In this document: in pieces, positions 27,070 through 35,961 of the stretch
Numbering within the stretch: position 1 is the first letter of the stretch
Layout: every line of letters starts with the position of its first letter
Assembly (NCBI RefSeq): GCF_023701525.1
Contig: NZ_JAMQAW010000029.1
Location: 1-64,000 of the forward strand
Length of the DNA: 64,000 nucleotides
Direction of reading: 5' to 3'
DNA from: Streptomyces albipurpureus
Lineage (GTDB): Bacteria; Actinomycetota; Actinomycetes; Streptomycetales; Streptomycetaceae
Position numbers and translations under genes: made by a program
The notes under the pieces: model-generated
What the model saw: only the letters and a program-made list of their open reading frames with translations
Told to the model about the DNA's origin: nothing
The model's database searches: none

Positions 27070-27113
27070 GGCGTATCCGTTCTCGCCCACGCCGAGGGCG
27101 GGTACGACAGAAC

Positions 27114-27173
27114 GACTCGTTCCGCAACGGTGGAGAGCACACTCCAGTCGGGCGGCGGTACGAGTCGTTCGTT
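27114..27173. terminator. Inverted repeat between convergent genes
   Basis: ACGACTCGT near 27113-27121 is repeated inverted as ACGAGTCGT near 27160-27168, with a loop of about 38 nt. It lies in the 126-bp gap between the convergent exporter and DedA genes and may contribute to termination; the long loop makes this weak. Confidence 0.35.
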
Positions 27174-27195
27174 GGCAGAGCGGTACGGAAGGGGC

Positions 27196-27888
27196 TCAGC
27201 GCTTGGCGTGTCGGCCGCGCTGCACCGGGGCGGCCGGGCCGTCGTCGGTCGCGGCGGCGGCCTTCTTGTTCTGGGAGCGGGCGCGCAGCACCTCGATCAC
27301 GATGGGCAGTACCGAGATCAGGACGATCAGGATGAGGATCTTCTCGATGTGCTGATGCACAAAGTCGATCTTGCCGAGCACGGCTCCGAGCAGGGTGACA
27401 CCGGCACCCCAGAGAACACCGCCGACGACGTTGTAGATGAGGAACAGCCGGTAGTTCATCCGACTCACACCGGCGATGATCGGCGTGAACGTTCGCACGA
27501 TGGGCACAAAGCGAGCCAGGACCAGCGACTTGGGGCCGTACTTCTCGAAGAACTCATGCGCCTTCTCCACGTTCTCCTGCTTGAAGAGACGGGAATCGGG
27601 GCGCTTGAAGAGAGCGGGACCGACCTTGCGGCCGAAGAGATAGCCGACCTGGTCTCCCACCACTGCCGCGACCACGATCAAGGCGCAGATGGCCCAGAGC
27701 GGCAGGGTGTCGAGCGTGCCCGTGGTCACCAGCAGGCCGGTGGTGAACAGCAGCGAGTCGCCGGGCAGGAAGAAGCCGATAAGGAGACCTGACTCGGCGA
27801 AGACGATGACCAGGACGCCGATAAGGCCAAAAGTGTTGATCAGATAGTCCGGGTCCAGCCAGCTCGGTCCGAGCGCGAGGGTAGTCAC
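27196..27888 (-). CDS. DedA-family membrane protein
   Basis: A 230-residue DedA/VTT-domain protein, a family linked to phospholipid carrier recycling and membrane potential. Recognisable segments are ESGLLIGFFLPGDSLLFTTGLL, GDQVGYLFGRKVGPALF, FEKYGPKSLVLARFVPIVRTFTPIIAGVSRM and the late helices with LIVLISVLPIVIEVLRAR. The conserved Glu, the Phe/Arg motif (ARFVPIVRTF) and the amphipathic re-entrant segments are intact. A GTG start follows AGGACCTC. Convergent with the exporter gene at 27069. Confidence 0.94.
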   Translation of the reverse strand: MTTLALGPSWLDPDYLINTFGLIGVLVIVFAESGLLIGFFLPGDSLLFTTGLLVTTGTLDTLPLWAICALIVVAAVVGDQVGYLFGRKVGPALFKRPDSRLFKQENVEKAHEFFEKYGPKSLVLARFVPIVRTFTPIIAGVSRMNYRLFLIYNVVGGVLWGAGVTLLGAVLGKIDFVHQHIEKILILIVLISVLPIVIEVLRARSQNKKAAAATDDGPAAPVQRGRHAKR

Positions 27889-28175
27889 GAGGTCCTGGCT
27901 CCAAGAGTCAGAGATCTGCCATAGATCGATGATCGGGGAATCGGCGAAGTCGGCCGTCGACCAACGCTATCAATGCATCAGCCCTGCTAGGCGTTCTAAC
28001 GGCCCCCTCAGGATGCACTGTGCCAGCACCGGTACAAAGCTGTGCGGCAGACGTCTCTGAAGAAAGCTCGGAAAAATACCAGAAAGTCAGTAAAACGATA
28101 GAAAGACATGAGACGGCCCAGAAGGACAGGAAAAGAGCAGACAGGGCTCGTGCAAGGGCGAGGAAGGCGGATGAG

Positions 28176-28544
28176 ATGGGGATCGAAGACTACGGCGGCG
28201 GACAGGGCCCGCACCCGGATGTCCTGGTCGTCACCACCAACGATGTTCCGGGATACCAGGTGCAGCAGATCATCGGTGAGGTCTTCGGGCTCACCGTCCG
28301 CTCCCGCCACCTCGGCAGCCAGATCGGAGCCGGACTCAAGTCCATGATCGGCGGCGAGCTGAAGGGGCTGACCAAGACCCTGGTCGAGACCCGCAATCAG
28401 GCGATGGATCGGCTGATCGAGCAGGCCAGGGCGCGGGGAGCCAATGCGGTGCTGATGTTCAGGTTCGATGTGACGGAGGCTGCCGACGTGGGTACGGAGG
28501 TCTGCGCCTACGGCACGGCGGCGGTGATCGCACCACGCGGCTGA
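28176..28544 (+). CDS. YbjQ/UPF0145-family protein
   Basis: A 122-residue protein similar to YbjQ-type (UPF0145) proteins, which oligomerise into rings; the function is unknown. Typical features are VLVVTTNDVPGYQVQQIIGEVFGLTVRS near the N-terminus and ARGANAVLMFRFDVTE near the C-terminus. The ATG at 28176 is used because GAGGAAGG precedes it by 8 nt. The frame stays open back to 28020, where it would add a Lys/Arg-rich leader in unusually A-rich DNA. The 27889-28175 stretch otherwise shows no gene. Confidence 0.86.
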   Translation: MGIEDYGGGQGPHPDVLVVTTNDVPGYQVQQIIGEVFGLTVRSRHLGSQIGAGLKSMIGGELKGLTKTLVETRNQAMDRLIEQARARGANAVLMFRFDVTEAADVGTEVCAYGTAAVIAPRG

Positions 28545-28749
28545 GCTGAGCACGTTGACCGTCCCGGCCAGACCGGATGGCGTCACGCGGCTGGTCTGAC
28601 CCGGGACCGCGCCGAGGCCTTACGGCCATCAGCAGGTGCCTCCCGGCTGGCCGTTCTTCCACCGGGACCGCCCTCTTCACGGCCGGCGCGGAAGAAGCGG
28701 CGGATCAAATTCGGATGACCGTGCCCGATGGCCTGTGTACGGTCCAGCC

Positions 28750-29253
28750 GTGGACCCACTCACCGAGAAGCAGATACGTACGTCCCTGGTGAACTGCTCG
28801 AAGGGCGAGGCGAGCCGGCTCAAACTCCCTGCCGAATTCGACGCGCTGCCCTGGCCGGACCTCGACTTCCTGGGGTGGATCGACCCGGCCGCGCCCCTCC
28901 GGGCGTACGTCGTCGTCCCGGGCGATTCCGGCCCGCTCGGCATCACCCTCCGCGTCCCTACCGCCAGTAGGACCAGCGCGGTGAAGTCCAGCCTCTGCAA
29001 CATCTGTCTCACCACCCATGCCTCGTCCGGGGTGAATCTCCTCGTCGCCCCACTCGCCGGGGCCCGTGGACGCGACGGCAACACCGTCGGGCTCTATGTC
29101 TGCGCCGACCTGGCCTGCTCGCTCTACCTCCGGGGCATCCGGCAGCCAAAGCTCCGCACCACCAAGCACGACGAGCATCTGAGCGTCGAGGAGAAGGCCT
29201 CGCGGGCGCTTGCGAATCTGACCGCCTTCCTGGCGAAGGTCACCGCGGGCTGA
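28750..29253 (+). CDS. FBP-type treble-clef zinc-finger protein
   Basis: A 167-residue protein resembling the C-terminal domain of FusB-type EF-G-binding proteins (FBP_C). It carries two Cys pairs consistent with a zinc treble clef: CNICLTTH around residues 80-87 and CADLACS around 118-124, followed by YLRGIRQPKL. FusB proteins bind EF-G and rescue ribosomes from fusidic acid; whether this one does is inference. GTG start at 28750 with no strong ribosome-binding site. Confidence 0.8.
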   Translation: MDPLTEKQIRTSLVNCSKGEASRLKLPAEFDALPWPDLDFLGWIDPAAPLRAYVVVPGDSGPLGITLRVPTASRTSAVKSSLCNICLTTHASSGVNLLVAPLAGARGRDGNTVGLYVCADLACSLYLRGIRQPKLRTTKHDEHLSVEEKASRALANLTAFLAKVTAG

Positions 29254-29362
29254 CACCAGCCGCCTTCCCCGGGTGGCCGTCCCGCGTTGCAGGTGGGAAC
29301 GGCCCGTATGAGCCTTGCAAACGAGAACACCAGCGGGGCGCGTAGCGGAAGGCGGCGAGGCA

Positions 29363-30799
29363 ATGCCACTCCACAAGGGTGCGGGAGGGTCAGCCGCCGC
29401 TCGGCCTGGCCCCGATGGCGAACCGCGCAAACTCGCGCTGAACCCGTTCTTCGGAGAGGCGGACCCGGTCAGCGGAATGACCTCCCCGCCGCCCAAGCAC
29501 CGGCTGCCCGATGGCCCTCTGCCGCCCATGACCGCGTACCGCCTCGTCCATGACGAACTGATGCTGGATGGCAACGCCCGGCTCAATCTCGCCACCTTCG
29601 TCACCACCTGGATGGAACCCCAGGCCGGCGTTCTGATGGGCGAGTGCCGGGACAAGAACATGATCGACAAGGATGAGTACCCTCGGACCGCGGAGCTGGA
29701 GCGCCGCTGTGTGGCCATGCTCGCGGACCTCTGGAACGCGCCGGACCCCGGCGCCGTCGTCGGCTGCTCCACCACCGGCTCCAGCGAGGCGGCCATGCTG
29801 GCCGGAATGGCACTCAAACGGCGGTGGATGGCCCGCAACGCGGACCGCTATCCGGCGACCGCCCGGCCCAATCTGGTCATGGGCGTCAATGTCCAGGTCT
29901 GCTGGGACAAGTTCTGCAACTTCTGGGAGATCGAGCCTCGACTGGTTCCCATGGAGGGCGACCGCTTCCATCTCGATCCCCAGGCCGCGGCCGACCTCTG
30001 CGACGAGAACACCATCGGTGTCGTCGCCGTGCTGGGCTCGACCTTCGACGGCTCATACGAGCCGGTCCAGGAGCTCTGCACCATCCTGGACTCCCTCCAG
30101 GAGCGCACCGGACTCGACGTTCCCGTCCATGTGGACGGGGCTTCGGGTGCCATGGTCGCGCCCTTCCTCGACGAGGAACTGATCTGGGACTTCCGGTTGC
30201 CACGGGTCGCCTCGATCAACACCTCCGGGCACAAGTACGGCCTGGTCTACCCCGGCGTGGGCTGGGCGCTCTGGCGCTCATCCGCCGAACTCCCGGAGGA
30301 GCTGGTCTTCCGAGTCAACTACCTCGGTGGCGACATGCCCACCTTCGCCCTGAACTTCTCCCGTCCGGGCGCACAGGTGGTCGCCCAGTACTACACCTTC
30401 CTCAGGCTGGGCTGGGACGGCTACCGGGCCGTCCAGCAGGCCTCCCGGGATGTCGCCTGCGGGCTCTCCGACCGGTTCGCGGCCCTCGATGACTTCCAGC
30501 TGCTGACGCGCGGCGATGAACTACCGGTGTTCGCCCTGACCACCGCGCCCGGAGTGAGGAGCTTCGATGTCTTCGATGTCTCCCGGCGGCTGCGCGAGCA
30601 GGGCTGGCTGGTCCCGGCGTACACCTTCCCCAAGAACCGGGAGGACCTCTCCGTGCTCCGGGTGGTCTGCCGCAACGGCTTCTCGACGGATCTCGCGGAT
30701 CTTCTGATGGAGGATCTGGACAAGCTGCTGCCGGAGCTACGCCGTCAGTCGGGTCCGCTGAACAAGAGCGAGGCCTCGGCCACGGCCTTCCACCACTGA
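29363..30799 (+). CDS. gad: Glutamate decarboxylase
   Basis: A 478-residue PLP enzyme converting glutamate to GABA with proton consumption, a role in acid tolerance and GABA metabolism. PLP residues are visible: GCSTTGSSEAAMLAGMALK (134-152), HVDGASGAMVAPF (Asp258) and the Schiff-base Lys291 in TSGHKYGLVYPGVGW. The protein ends in NKSEASATAFHH, typical of bacterial GadB proteins. ATG at 29363 preceded by GGCGAGG. No antiporter gene (GadC-type) is in the window. Confidence 0.95.
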   Translation: MPLHKGAGGSAAARPGPDGEPRKLALNPFFGEADPVSGMTSPPPKHRLPDGPLPPMTAYRLVHDELMLDGNARLNLATFVTTWMEPQAGVLMGECRDKNMIDKDEYPRTAELERRCVAMLADLWNAPDPGAVVGCSTTGSSEAAMLAGMALKRRWMARNADRYPATARPNLVMGVNVQVCWDKFCNFWEIEPRLVPMEGDRFHLDPQAAADLCDENTIGVVAVLGSTFDGSYEPVQELCTILDSLQERTGLDVPVHVDGASGAMVAPFLDEELIWDFRLPRVASINTSGHKYGLVYPGVGWALWRSSAELPEELVFRVNYLGGDMPTFALNFSRPGAQVVAQYYTFLRLGWDGYRAVQQASRDVACGLSDRFAALDDFQLLTRGDELPVFALTTAPGVRSFDVFDVSRRLREQGWLVPAYTFPKNREDLSVLRVVCRNGFSTDLADLLMEDLDKLLPELRRQSGPLNKSEASATAFHH

Positions 30800-30942
30800 T
30801 CGAACGGCCCGGATCCAGGAACGTCCGGCCCGCGGGGAGCCGTCTCCCGGGGCCGGGTCGTACAACAACCACCGCCGCCCCGCACCGCCCGCGCCAACCA
30901 GCCGCCGTTCACGCGCTTGGTCGACGCTCCCGACCAGTACAA

Positions 30943-31584
30943 CTAGCGCCCGTCCTCGACATGGACCTCGCCCGTCGCATAGGGGTTCTCCTCCCCCTCC
31001 CCCAGTACGGCGCGGAAGGGCTCCCCCTCCCCCTCGAAGGTGTACGCGCCCCGCTCGATCCGCTCGATCAGACCGCGGGTCCACTCGGCACCGAAGTCGG
31101 CCGAGCCCACCCAGAGGTTCATGATCTCGCCAATGTGACCGAGCGATTCAGGGCCCGCTTCGGGCGTGTAGTACTCGGTCACCGCCGACCGCCACTCCTC
31201 GATCCCCAGCACCCGCTGCTTCAGCAGCTCCACGGCCTCCGCGCGCGGCAGATAGACGATGAAGCCGACCGCTGCGGAGAGGACGTCGAGTTGCTGGTCA
31301 TGGGCTGTCAGGGACTCCCGCAGCAGCCGGAAGAACTCCTTTGAACCCTGCTCGGTCAGCTCGTACTCGGTGCGCGGCGGGCCGCCGACCGTCGAGGGCG
31401 CGACCTCATGGGCACGCAGCAGATCCTGCTTCGCCATCTGCTTGAGCGCGTGATAGATCGAGCCGGGCTTGGCGTGGGACCACTCGTGCGCGCCCCAGAA
31501 CTCCAGATCGTTGCGGACCTGGTAACCGTGCGCCCGCCCGTGCTGGCGCACGGCCCCGAGTACCAGCAGACGGATCGCTGACAT
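30943..31584 (-). CDS. PadR-family transcriptional regulator
   Basis: A 213-residue repressor-type protein with an N-terminal winged helix (MSAIRLLVLGAVRQHGRAHGYQVRNDLEFWGAHEW...GSIYHALKQMAKQDLL...RTEYELTEQGSKEF) and a C-terminal helical dimerisation arm (Vir_act_alpha_C type). ATG at 31584 is preceded by GAGAAGGG. It diverges from a VOC-fold gene; a pair of 13-bp direct repeats in the 61-bp gap overlaps both inferred promoters, so it probably represses both genes. Confidence 0.93.
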   Translation of the reverse strand: MSAIRLLVLGAVRQHGRAHGYQVRNDLEFWGAHEWSHAKPGSIYHALKQMAKQDLLRAHEVAPSTVGGPPRTEYELTEQGSKEFFRLLRESLTAHDQQLDVLSAAVGFIVYLPRAEAVELLKQRVLGIEEWRSAVTEYYTPEAGPESLGHIGEIMNLWVGSADFGAEWTRGLIERIERGAYTFEGEGEPFRAVLGEGEENPYATGEVHVEDGR

Positions 31585-31603
31585 CGACCGAAAACCCTTC
31601 TCT

Positions 31604-31635
31604 TCAACTTTGACTAGATTACTCAACTTTGACTA
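31604..31635. promoter_or_regulatory. Divergent promoters with 13-bp direct-repeat operator
   Basis: TCAACTTTGACTA occurs at 31604-31616 and 31623-31635, a 19-bp period or nearly two helical turns. Plus strand: -35 TTGACT (31610-31615), 18-bp spacer, -10 TACGCT (31634-31639), placing the start site at the ATG of the VOC gene (leaderless). Minus strand: TTGCAG (31638-31643), 16-bp spacer, TAATCT (31616-31621) for padR. The repeats overlap all four elements. Confidence 0.7.
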
Positions 31636-31645
31636 CGCTGCAAGC

Positions 31646-32374
31646 ATGACCGAGAAGACCATCCCGCTCCTCCCCTGCCGGACAGAGTTGATCCAGCCGG
31701 TCGTCGATTTCTACACCGCCCTGGGGTTCGAGACGACTTTCCAACAGAAGAGCCCTTACGCATACGTCGTCGTCGAGCGCGGTCCAGTCGAACTCCAGTT
31801 CCACGGAATGAAGGAGTACGACCCGACCGCGTCCTACTCCGGCTGCTACATCCTCACCGACGACGTCGACGAACTGCACGGGGAGTTCCGTGCCGGCCTC
31901 AAGACGGCATACGGAAGGATCCCCACTCGCGGCCTACCGCGCATGGGGCCCCTCAAGAACATGTCGTACGGCGTTCGGCAGTTCCTGCTCACCGATCCGA
32001 CGGGCAACACCCTCCGGATCGGGCAGATGATCAGCGAGAACCAGCACCACCGGCCCGCCCCCAAGGACACCTTTGGACGGGCCCTGCACACCGCCGACCT
32101 CTTCGCCGACTCCAAGGAGGACCTTCCGGGAGCCGCGAAGATCATCGATCGGGCACTGGGGCTGGAGAACGAGCGGCCGACCCCCAGCCAACTGCTGCGG
32201 CTGTTGGTACTGCGCGGCGATATCGCCCAGCGGCTCGACGACGGGGAACTGGCGCGAGAGCTGCTGGAACGGGCCGCCGGGGTCCCGCTGACGGACGAGG
32301 AACGGCTGTCGGCAGCAGACGATCTCGCCCGTCTGGAGACCCTGCGAGCCTCAAGCGCCTACTCGGAGTCCTGA
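31646..32374 (+). CDS. VOC-fold (glyoxalase/bleomycin-resistance-like) protein
   Basis: A 242-residue protein. Residues 1-130 form a vicinal-oxygen-chelate domain (PLLPCRTELIQPVVDFYTALGFETTFQQKSPYAYVVVERGPVELQFHG...NTLRIGQM). The C-terminal 100 residues are helical, TPR-like, and unusual for a simple VOC protein. VOC proteins bind metals, antibiotics or aldehydes; the substrate is unknown. The mRNA appears leaderless. Its divergent PadR neighbour suggests induction by a small aromatic or toxic compound. Confidence 0.87.
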   Translation: MTEKTIPLLPCRTELIQPVVDFYTALGFETTFQQKSPYAYVVVERGPVELQFHGMKEYDPTASYSGCYILTDDVDELHGEFRAGLKTAYGRIPTRGLPRMGPLKNMSYGVRQFLLTDPTGNTLRIGQMISENQHHRPAPKDTFGRALHTADLFADSKEDLPGAAKIIDRALGLENERPTPSQLLRLLVLRGDIAQRLDDGELARELLERAAGVPLTDEERLSAADDLARLETLRASSAYSES

Positions 32375-32515
32375 AGGTCCAGCACCGCAACGCGGCCAAC
32401 CGGCCGGGCGACCCCTCTCATGCCCCGCACCTGCCAGGCCCCACCCAGGCCTTCTCGCACTGCCCGCGGCCTGAGGGGGCGCGTCAGCCGCGGGCATCAG
32501 CGGCCGGGACGCTCA

Positions 32516-33061
32516 TCAACCGGCCGACTGCCGCTCCAAGGCGACCAAGTCAAAGGACGACTTGCCGTCCAGGGACTCACGGATGATGTCGGCGTGGCCG
32601 GCGTGGCGCCCGATCTCCTCCACGAGATGCAGCATCAGCCAGCGCATCGACACCCGCCCCTCCTTGGGGAACCAGGGTGCCTCGGGCAGCGGGAAGGTGT
32701 CATCGAGGCTGGGTACGGCACGAATGAACTCCTCGGTCTCCCGGGCGACCGAGTCCCAGAAGGCCAGCACCTGCGGAATGGACTCCCCCTCGACCAGACG
32801 GAAGCTGTCCGGCCAGGTCTCCCGCGTACGCTCCTTCTCGTTCGGCCGCTGCTGGGCCATCCGCAGCCAGTTCAGCTCGGTCTCGGCGACATGCTTGAGC
32901 AGCCCGGAGAGCGATAGCTCGCTGGCACTGGGACGGCTCGCGGCCTGTTCCTCGCTGATCCCCAGGATCGAGCGCCTGAGCGCACCGCGCTGCGCCTCGG
33001 TGAACAGCAGCAGAGCTCCGCGCTCGTCTCCCGGAGTCTCCGCGGGTACGTGAGTGACCAT
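32516..33061 (-). CDS. DinB-family protein (mycothiol/bacillithiol transferase-like)
   Basis: A 181-residue four-helix-bundle protein of the DinB type (ALRRSILGISEEQAASRPSASELSLSGLLKHVAETELNW...MRWLMLHLVEEIGRHAGHADIIRESLDG). The three histidines of the metal site are in LKHVAETE, LMLHLVEE and GRHAGHAD. In actinobacteria such proteins often use mycothiol for thiol transfer; that is family knowledge only. ATG at 33061 follows GGAAGGGCGG; the longer frame to 33151 has no support. Confidence 0.9.
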   Translation of the reverse strand: MVTHVPAETPGDERGALLLFTEAQRGALRRSILGISEEQAASRPSASELSLSGLLKHVAETELNWLRMAQQRPNEKERTRETWPDSFRLVEGESIPQVLAFWDSVARETEEFIRAVPSLDDTFPLPEAPWFPKEGRVSMRWLMLHLVEEIGRHAGHADIIRESLDGKSSFDLVALERQSAG

Positions 33062-33212
33062 GGTGTCCGCCCTTCCGATCCCTGGTGGGGTCTCGGCCGT
33101 TTCAAGGTGAGGCTCCCGCCTCCCTTCCGACACCGCAAACGTAGAGGCCATTGAGGACAGATCCTGTCCTCAATGGCCTCTGGGCTGTGCTTGCTCTGTG
33201 CTGGCTCTGTGC

Positions 33213-34670
33213 TCAGAACGGGAAGTGGGAACGCCCGTGCTGGACAGAGATCCACTTCTGGGTGGTGAACGCCTCGATCATCGACTCACCGTTCAGCCGT
33301 CCGCTACCGGAGTGCTTCTCCCCGCCGAAGGGGACGATCGGCTCATCGTGCACCGTGCTGTCATTGATGTGGATCATGCCGGTGTTGATCCGCTTGGCGA
33401 CCCGTACGCCGCGCTCGATGTTGGCGGTGTGGACCGCGCCGCTCAGCCCGTACGGAGTGTCATTGGCGATCCGCACCGCCTCGTCCTCGCCGTCGAAGGG
33501 CACGATCAGCGCCACCGGTCCGAAGATCTCCTGCCCCAGCACCGGGGAGTCGGTGGCGATGCCGGTCAGCACCGACGGCTCGACCAGATTGCCGTCGGAA
33601 CCACCGTGCAGCAGGGCGGTCGCACCCGCTTCCACCGTCTGCTTGACCAGCGAGGTGACCGCGTCGGCCTGCCGCGAATTGATCAGAGGGCCGATATGCG
33701 TCGCCGGGTCGGAGGGGTCCCCCACCTTGAGTGTTCGCACCTTGGCGACGAACTTCTCGGTGAACTCCTTCTCGACACTCCGGTCCACCAGGACCCGATT
33801 GGCGGCCATGCAGACCTGCCCCTGATGCACAAAGCGGCTGAAGACCGCCGCATCCACGGCATAGTCGATATCCGCGTCATCAAGAACGATCAGCGCACTG
33901 TTTCCGCCGAGTTCCAGGATCGCGCGCTTGAAATTGGCCGCGCAGACCATGGCGACATGCTGTCCCACCCGGTCGGAGCCGGTGAAGGAGATCGCTTTGG
34001 GCACCGGATGCTCGATCAGCGCATCGCCGATCTCCGCTATGTCGGTGATGACGACATTGAGAAGTCCGGGCGGCAGACCCGCGTCTTCAAAGACCTTACC
34101 CACCAGCGAGCCACCGCAGATCGGGGTGTTCTGGTGCGGTTTGAGAACGACGGCATTACCGAGTGCGAGCGAAGGTGCGACCGATTTGATCGACAGGAGA
34201 AAGGGGAAATTGAAGGGGCTGATCACACCGACGACCCCGACGGGCAGGCGGTAGACGCGGTTCTCCTTGCCGTCAACGGGCGAGGGGAGAATCCGGCCCT
34301 CGGGCCGTAGCGCCAACTGGATGGCCTCGCGCAGGAACTCCTTGGCGAGATGCAGCTCAAAGCCGGCCTTGAGGTGTGTACCACCGAGCTCAGCGATGAT
34401 CGCTTCGGTGATCTCCTGTTCCCGCTCCTCGATGATGCGCAGGGCATTCTCGAAGACGGCCCGCCGACTGTACGGGCTGGTCTCACCCCAGGCCACCTGC
34501 GCCCGCTCGGCTGCCCGGTAGGCCTGGTCCACCTCCGCGGCCGTGGCAACGGTAATGGAAGCCAGCTTCTCTCCGTCGTACGGATTGAAATCGATGATGT
34601 CCCAGGAGCCGCTGCCGGGCCTCCACTCGCCATCGATGTACTGGTAGGCCAGATCGGTGAACAAGGACAT
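33213..34670 (-). CDS. NAD(P)-dependent aldehyde dehydrogenase
   Basis: A 485-residue aldehyde dehydrogenase oxidising aldehydes to carboxylates. Key residues are Asn154 (SPFNFP), general base Glu253 (LELGGNS) and nucleophile Cys287 (GQVCMAANR), plus the coenzyme loop ISFTGSDRVG. Sequence style (IGPLINSRQADAV, TPYGLSGAVHTANIERG) resembles benzaldehyde/vanillin dehydrogenases, but the substrate cannot be fixed. A CACGT-ACGTG inverted repeat lies in its promoter region. Tail-to-head with the XRE regulator gene upstream, 73 bp away. Confidence 0.94.
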   Translation of the reverse strand: MSLFTDLAYQYIDGEWRPGSGSWDIIDFNPYDGEKLASITVATAAEVDQAYRAAERAQVAWGETSPYSRRAVFENALRIIEEREQEITEAIIAELGGTHLKAGFELHLAKEFLREAIQLALRPEGRILPSPVDGKENRVYRLPVGVVGVISPFNFPFLLSIKSVAPSLALGNAVVLKPHQNTPICGGSLVGKVFEDAGLPPGLLNVVITDIAEIGDALIEHPVPKAISFTGSDRVGQHVAMVCAANFKRAILELGGNSALIVLDDADIDYAVDAAVFSRFVHQGQVCMAANRVLVDRSVEKEFTEKFVAKVRTLKVGDPSDPATHIGPLINSRQADAVTSLVKQTVEAGATALLHGGSDGNLVEPSVLTGIATDSPVLGQEIFGPVALIVPFDGEDEAVRIANDTPYGLSGAVHTANIERGVRVAKRINTGMIHINDSTVHDEPIVPFGGEKHSGSGRLNGESMIEAFTTQKWISVQHGRSHFPF

Positions 34671-34723
34671 AGGACTCGATTCCTCACCCGTCGTCGGAAC
34701 CTCACAAAGAACGTGCCTGATGT

Positions 34724-34739
34724 CACGTCACTATACGTG
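34724..34739. promoter_or_regulatory. Inverted repeat upstream of aldehyde dehydrogenase
   Basis: CACGT-6 bp-ACGTG, with a third ACGTCA copy 7 bp further on, lies 54-69 bp upstream of the aldehyde dehydrogenase ATG. A TATAGT on the minus strand in the centre could be the -10. Candidate operator; the regulator is not identified. Confidence 0.4.
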
Positions 34740-34743
34740 CGCT

Positions 34744-35625
34744 TTACGTCAGTTGGAGTAGACCACGCAGAACATCGCGGCTTCCAGCGGGGTCGGGGCT
34801 GTCTTCCTGGAGGCGCCTCATTACCCGGTCGTACTGAGCGACTTCCTCCCGCTTGTCCAAATAGAGCGCACTGGTCAACTGCTCCAGATAGACGATGTCG
34901 GACAGGTCCGACTCGGGGAATCGCAACATGGCGAAGGCGCCGCTCTCGCCCGCATGGCCGCCGAAGTTGAAGGGCATCACCTGAAGAGTGACGTTCGGCT
35001 GCTCGGAGATCTCGATCAAATGCCTCAACTGCCCCTGCATCACCGAGCGATCACCATAGGGTCGACGGAGCGCGGCCTCGTCGAGGACCGCATGGACCTC
35101 CGGCGCCCGTTCGGAGACCAGCAGCTTCTGCCGCTCCAGCCGGAGAGCGACCCGGCGATCGACGTCCGCCTGGCGGGCGTTGGGCTGGCCACGGGTGACC
35201 ACCGCATGCGCGTACGCCTCGGTCTGGAGCAGACCGTGGACGAACTGCACCTCGTAGAGGCGAATATGCGACGCCGCTGCCTCCAGTCCCACATATGTCT
35301 GGAACCAGCCTGGCAACACATCGCCGTAACTGTGCCACCAGCCCGCCACGTTGGCCTCTTTGGCGAGGCCGAGTAGAGACTCCCGCTCCACTTCGTCGGC
35401 GACTCCGTAGAGCGTCAGTAGGTCTTCGACATCCCTCGCCTTGAAGCTCACCCGGCCCAACTCCATACGGCTGATCTTTGATTCCGATGCGCGGATCGAG
35501 TAACCAGCTGCCTCACGGGTGATCCCGCGCGACTCGCGCAGTCTCCTCAGCTGGGAGCCCAACAGGATGCGCCGCACCACGGAACCGCCACCTGGCCCTG
35601 CGGCCCACGACTCGTCAGTGGTCAC
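34744..35625 (-). CDS. XRE-family regulator with DUF5753 domain (WhiJ-like)
   Basis: A 293-residue protein with an N-terminal Cro/CI helix-turn-helix (LGSQLRRLRESRGITREAAGYSIRASESKISRMELGR, residues 22-58) and a C-terminal DUF5753 domain (YVGLEAAASHIRLYEVQFVHGLLQTEAYAHAV...IEISEQPNVTLQVMPF). Such proteins (WhiJ-type, AbaA-locus type) control development and antibiotic production and usually neighbour a DUF397 protein and an RsbW-like ATPase, both of which are found here. GTG at 35625 (VTTDESW) follows GGGAGGG. Confidence 0.92.
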   Translation of the reverse strand: MTTDESWAAGPGGGSVVRRILLGSQLRRLRESRGITREAAGYSIRASESKISRMELGRVSFKARDVEDLLTLYGVADEVERESLLGLAKEANVAGWWHSYGDVLPGWFQTYVGLEAAASHIRLYEVQFVHGLLQTEAYAHAVVTRGQPNARQADVDRRVALRLERQKLLVSERAPEVHAVLDEAALRRPYGDRSVMQGQLRHLIEISEQPNVTLQVMPFNFGGHAGESGAFAMLRFPESDLSDIVYLEQLTSALYLDKREEVAQYDRVMRRLQEDSPDPAGSRDVLRGLLQLT

Positions 35626-35961
35626 GACTCCAACCCTCCCCATCCTTCGCCATCCATCTCAGTCCACTGCGGACCACCTACAGAGTGGGCCACCCCCGAG
35701 ACCCCAAGTGCGGGATTCTGCCACCAAAACACTTCAGGGCGTACTCATTCGGTTACGGAAATGGAAAGCACTTGGGAAGACCATGAAAGAGTCGCGGGAA
35801 AGATATGACCAAGAACCCCCACGGAAGGGACAGGCCGGGCACGTGCACGTGCATCTGCCCTTGCATCTGCCCACCGCATTCGGAACCATGGTCTACACCG
35901 CACCTGCGTGCTCGTTCGTGTTGTAGCGCCACAGCCGCGATTGCCCCAGGGAGTGCCTCGC

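Noticed and set aside
27130..27792. 220-codon plus frame opposite DedA
   Set aside because: Antisense of a membrane protein gene with conserved DedA motifs.
33198..34310. 370-codon frame opposite the aldehyde dehydrogenase
   Set aside because: Antisense shadow; the minus-strand gene has all catalytic residues.
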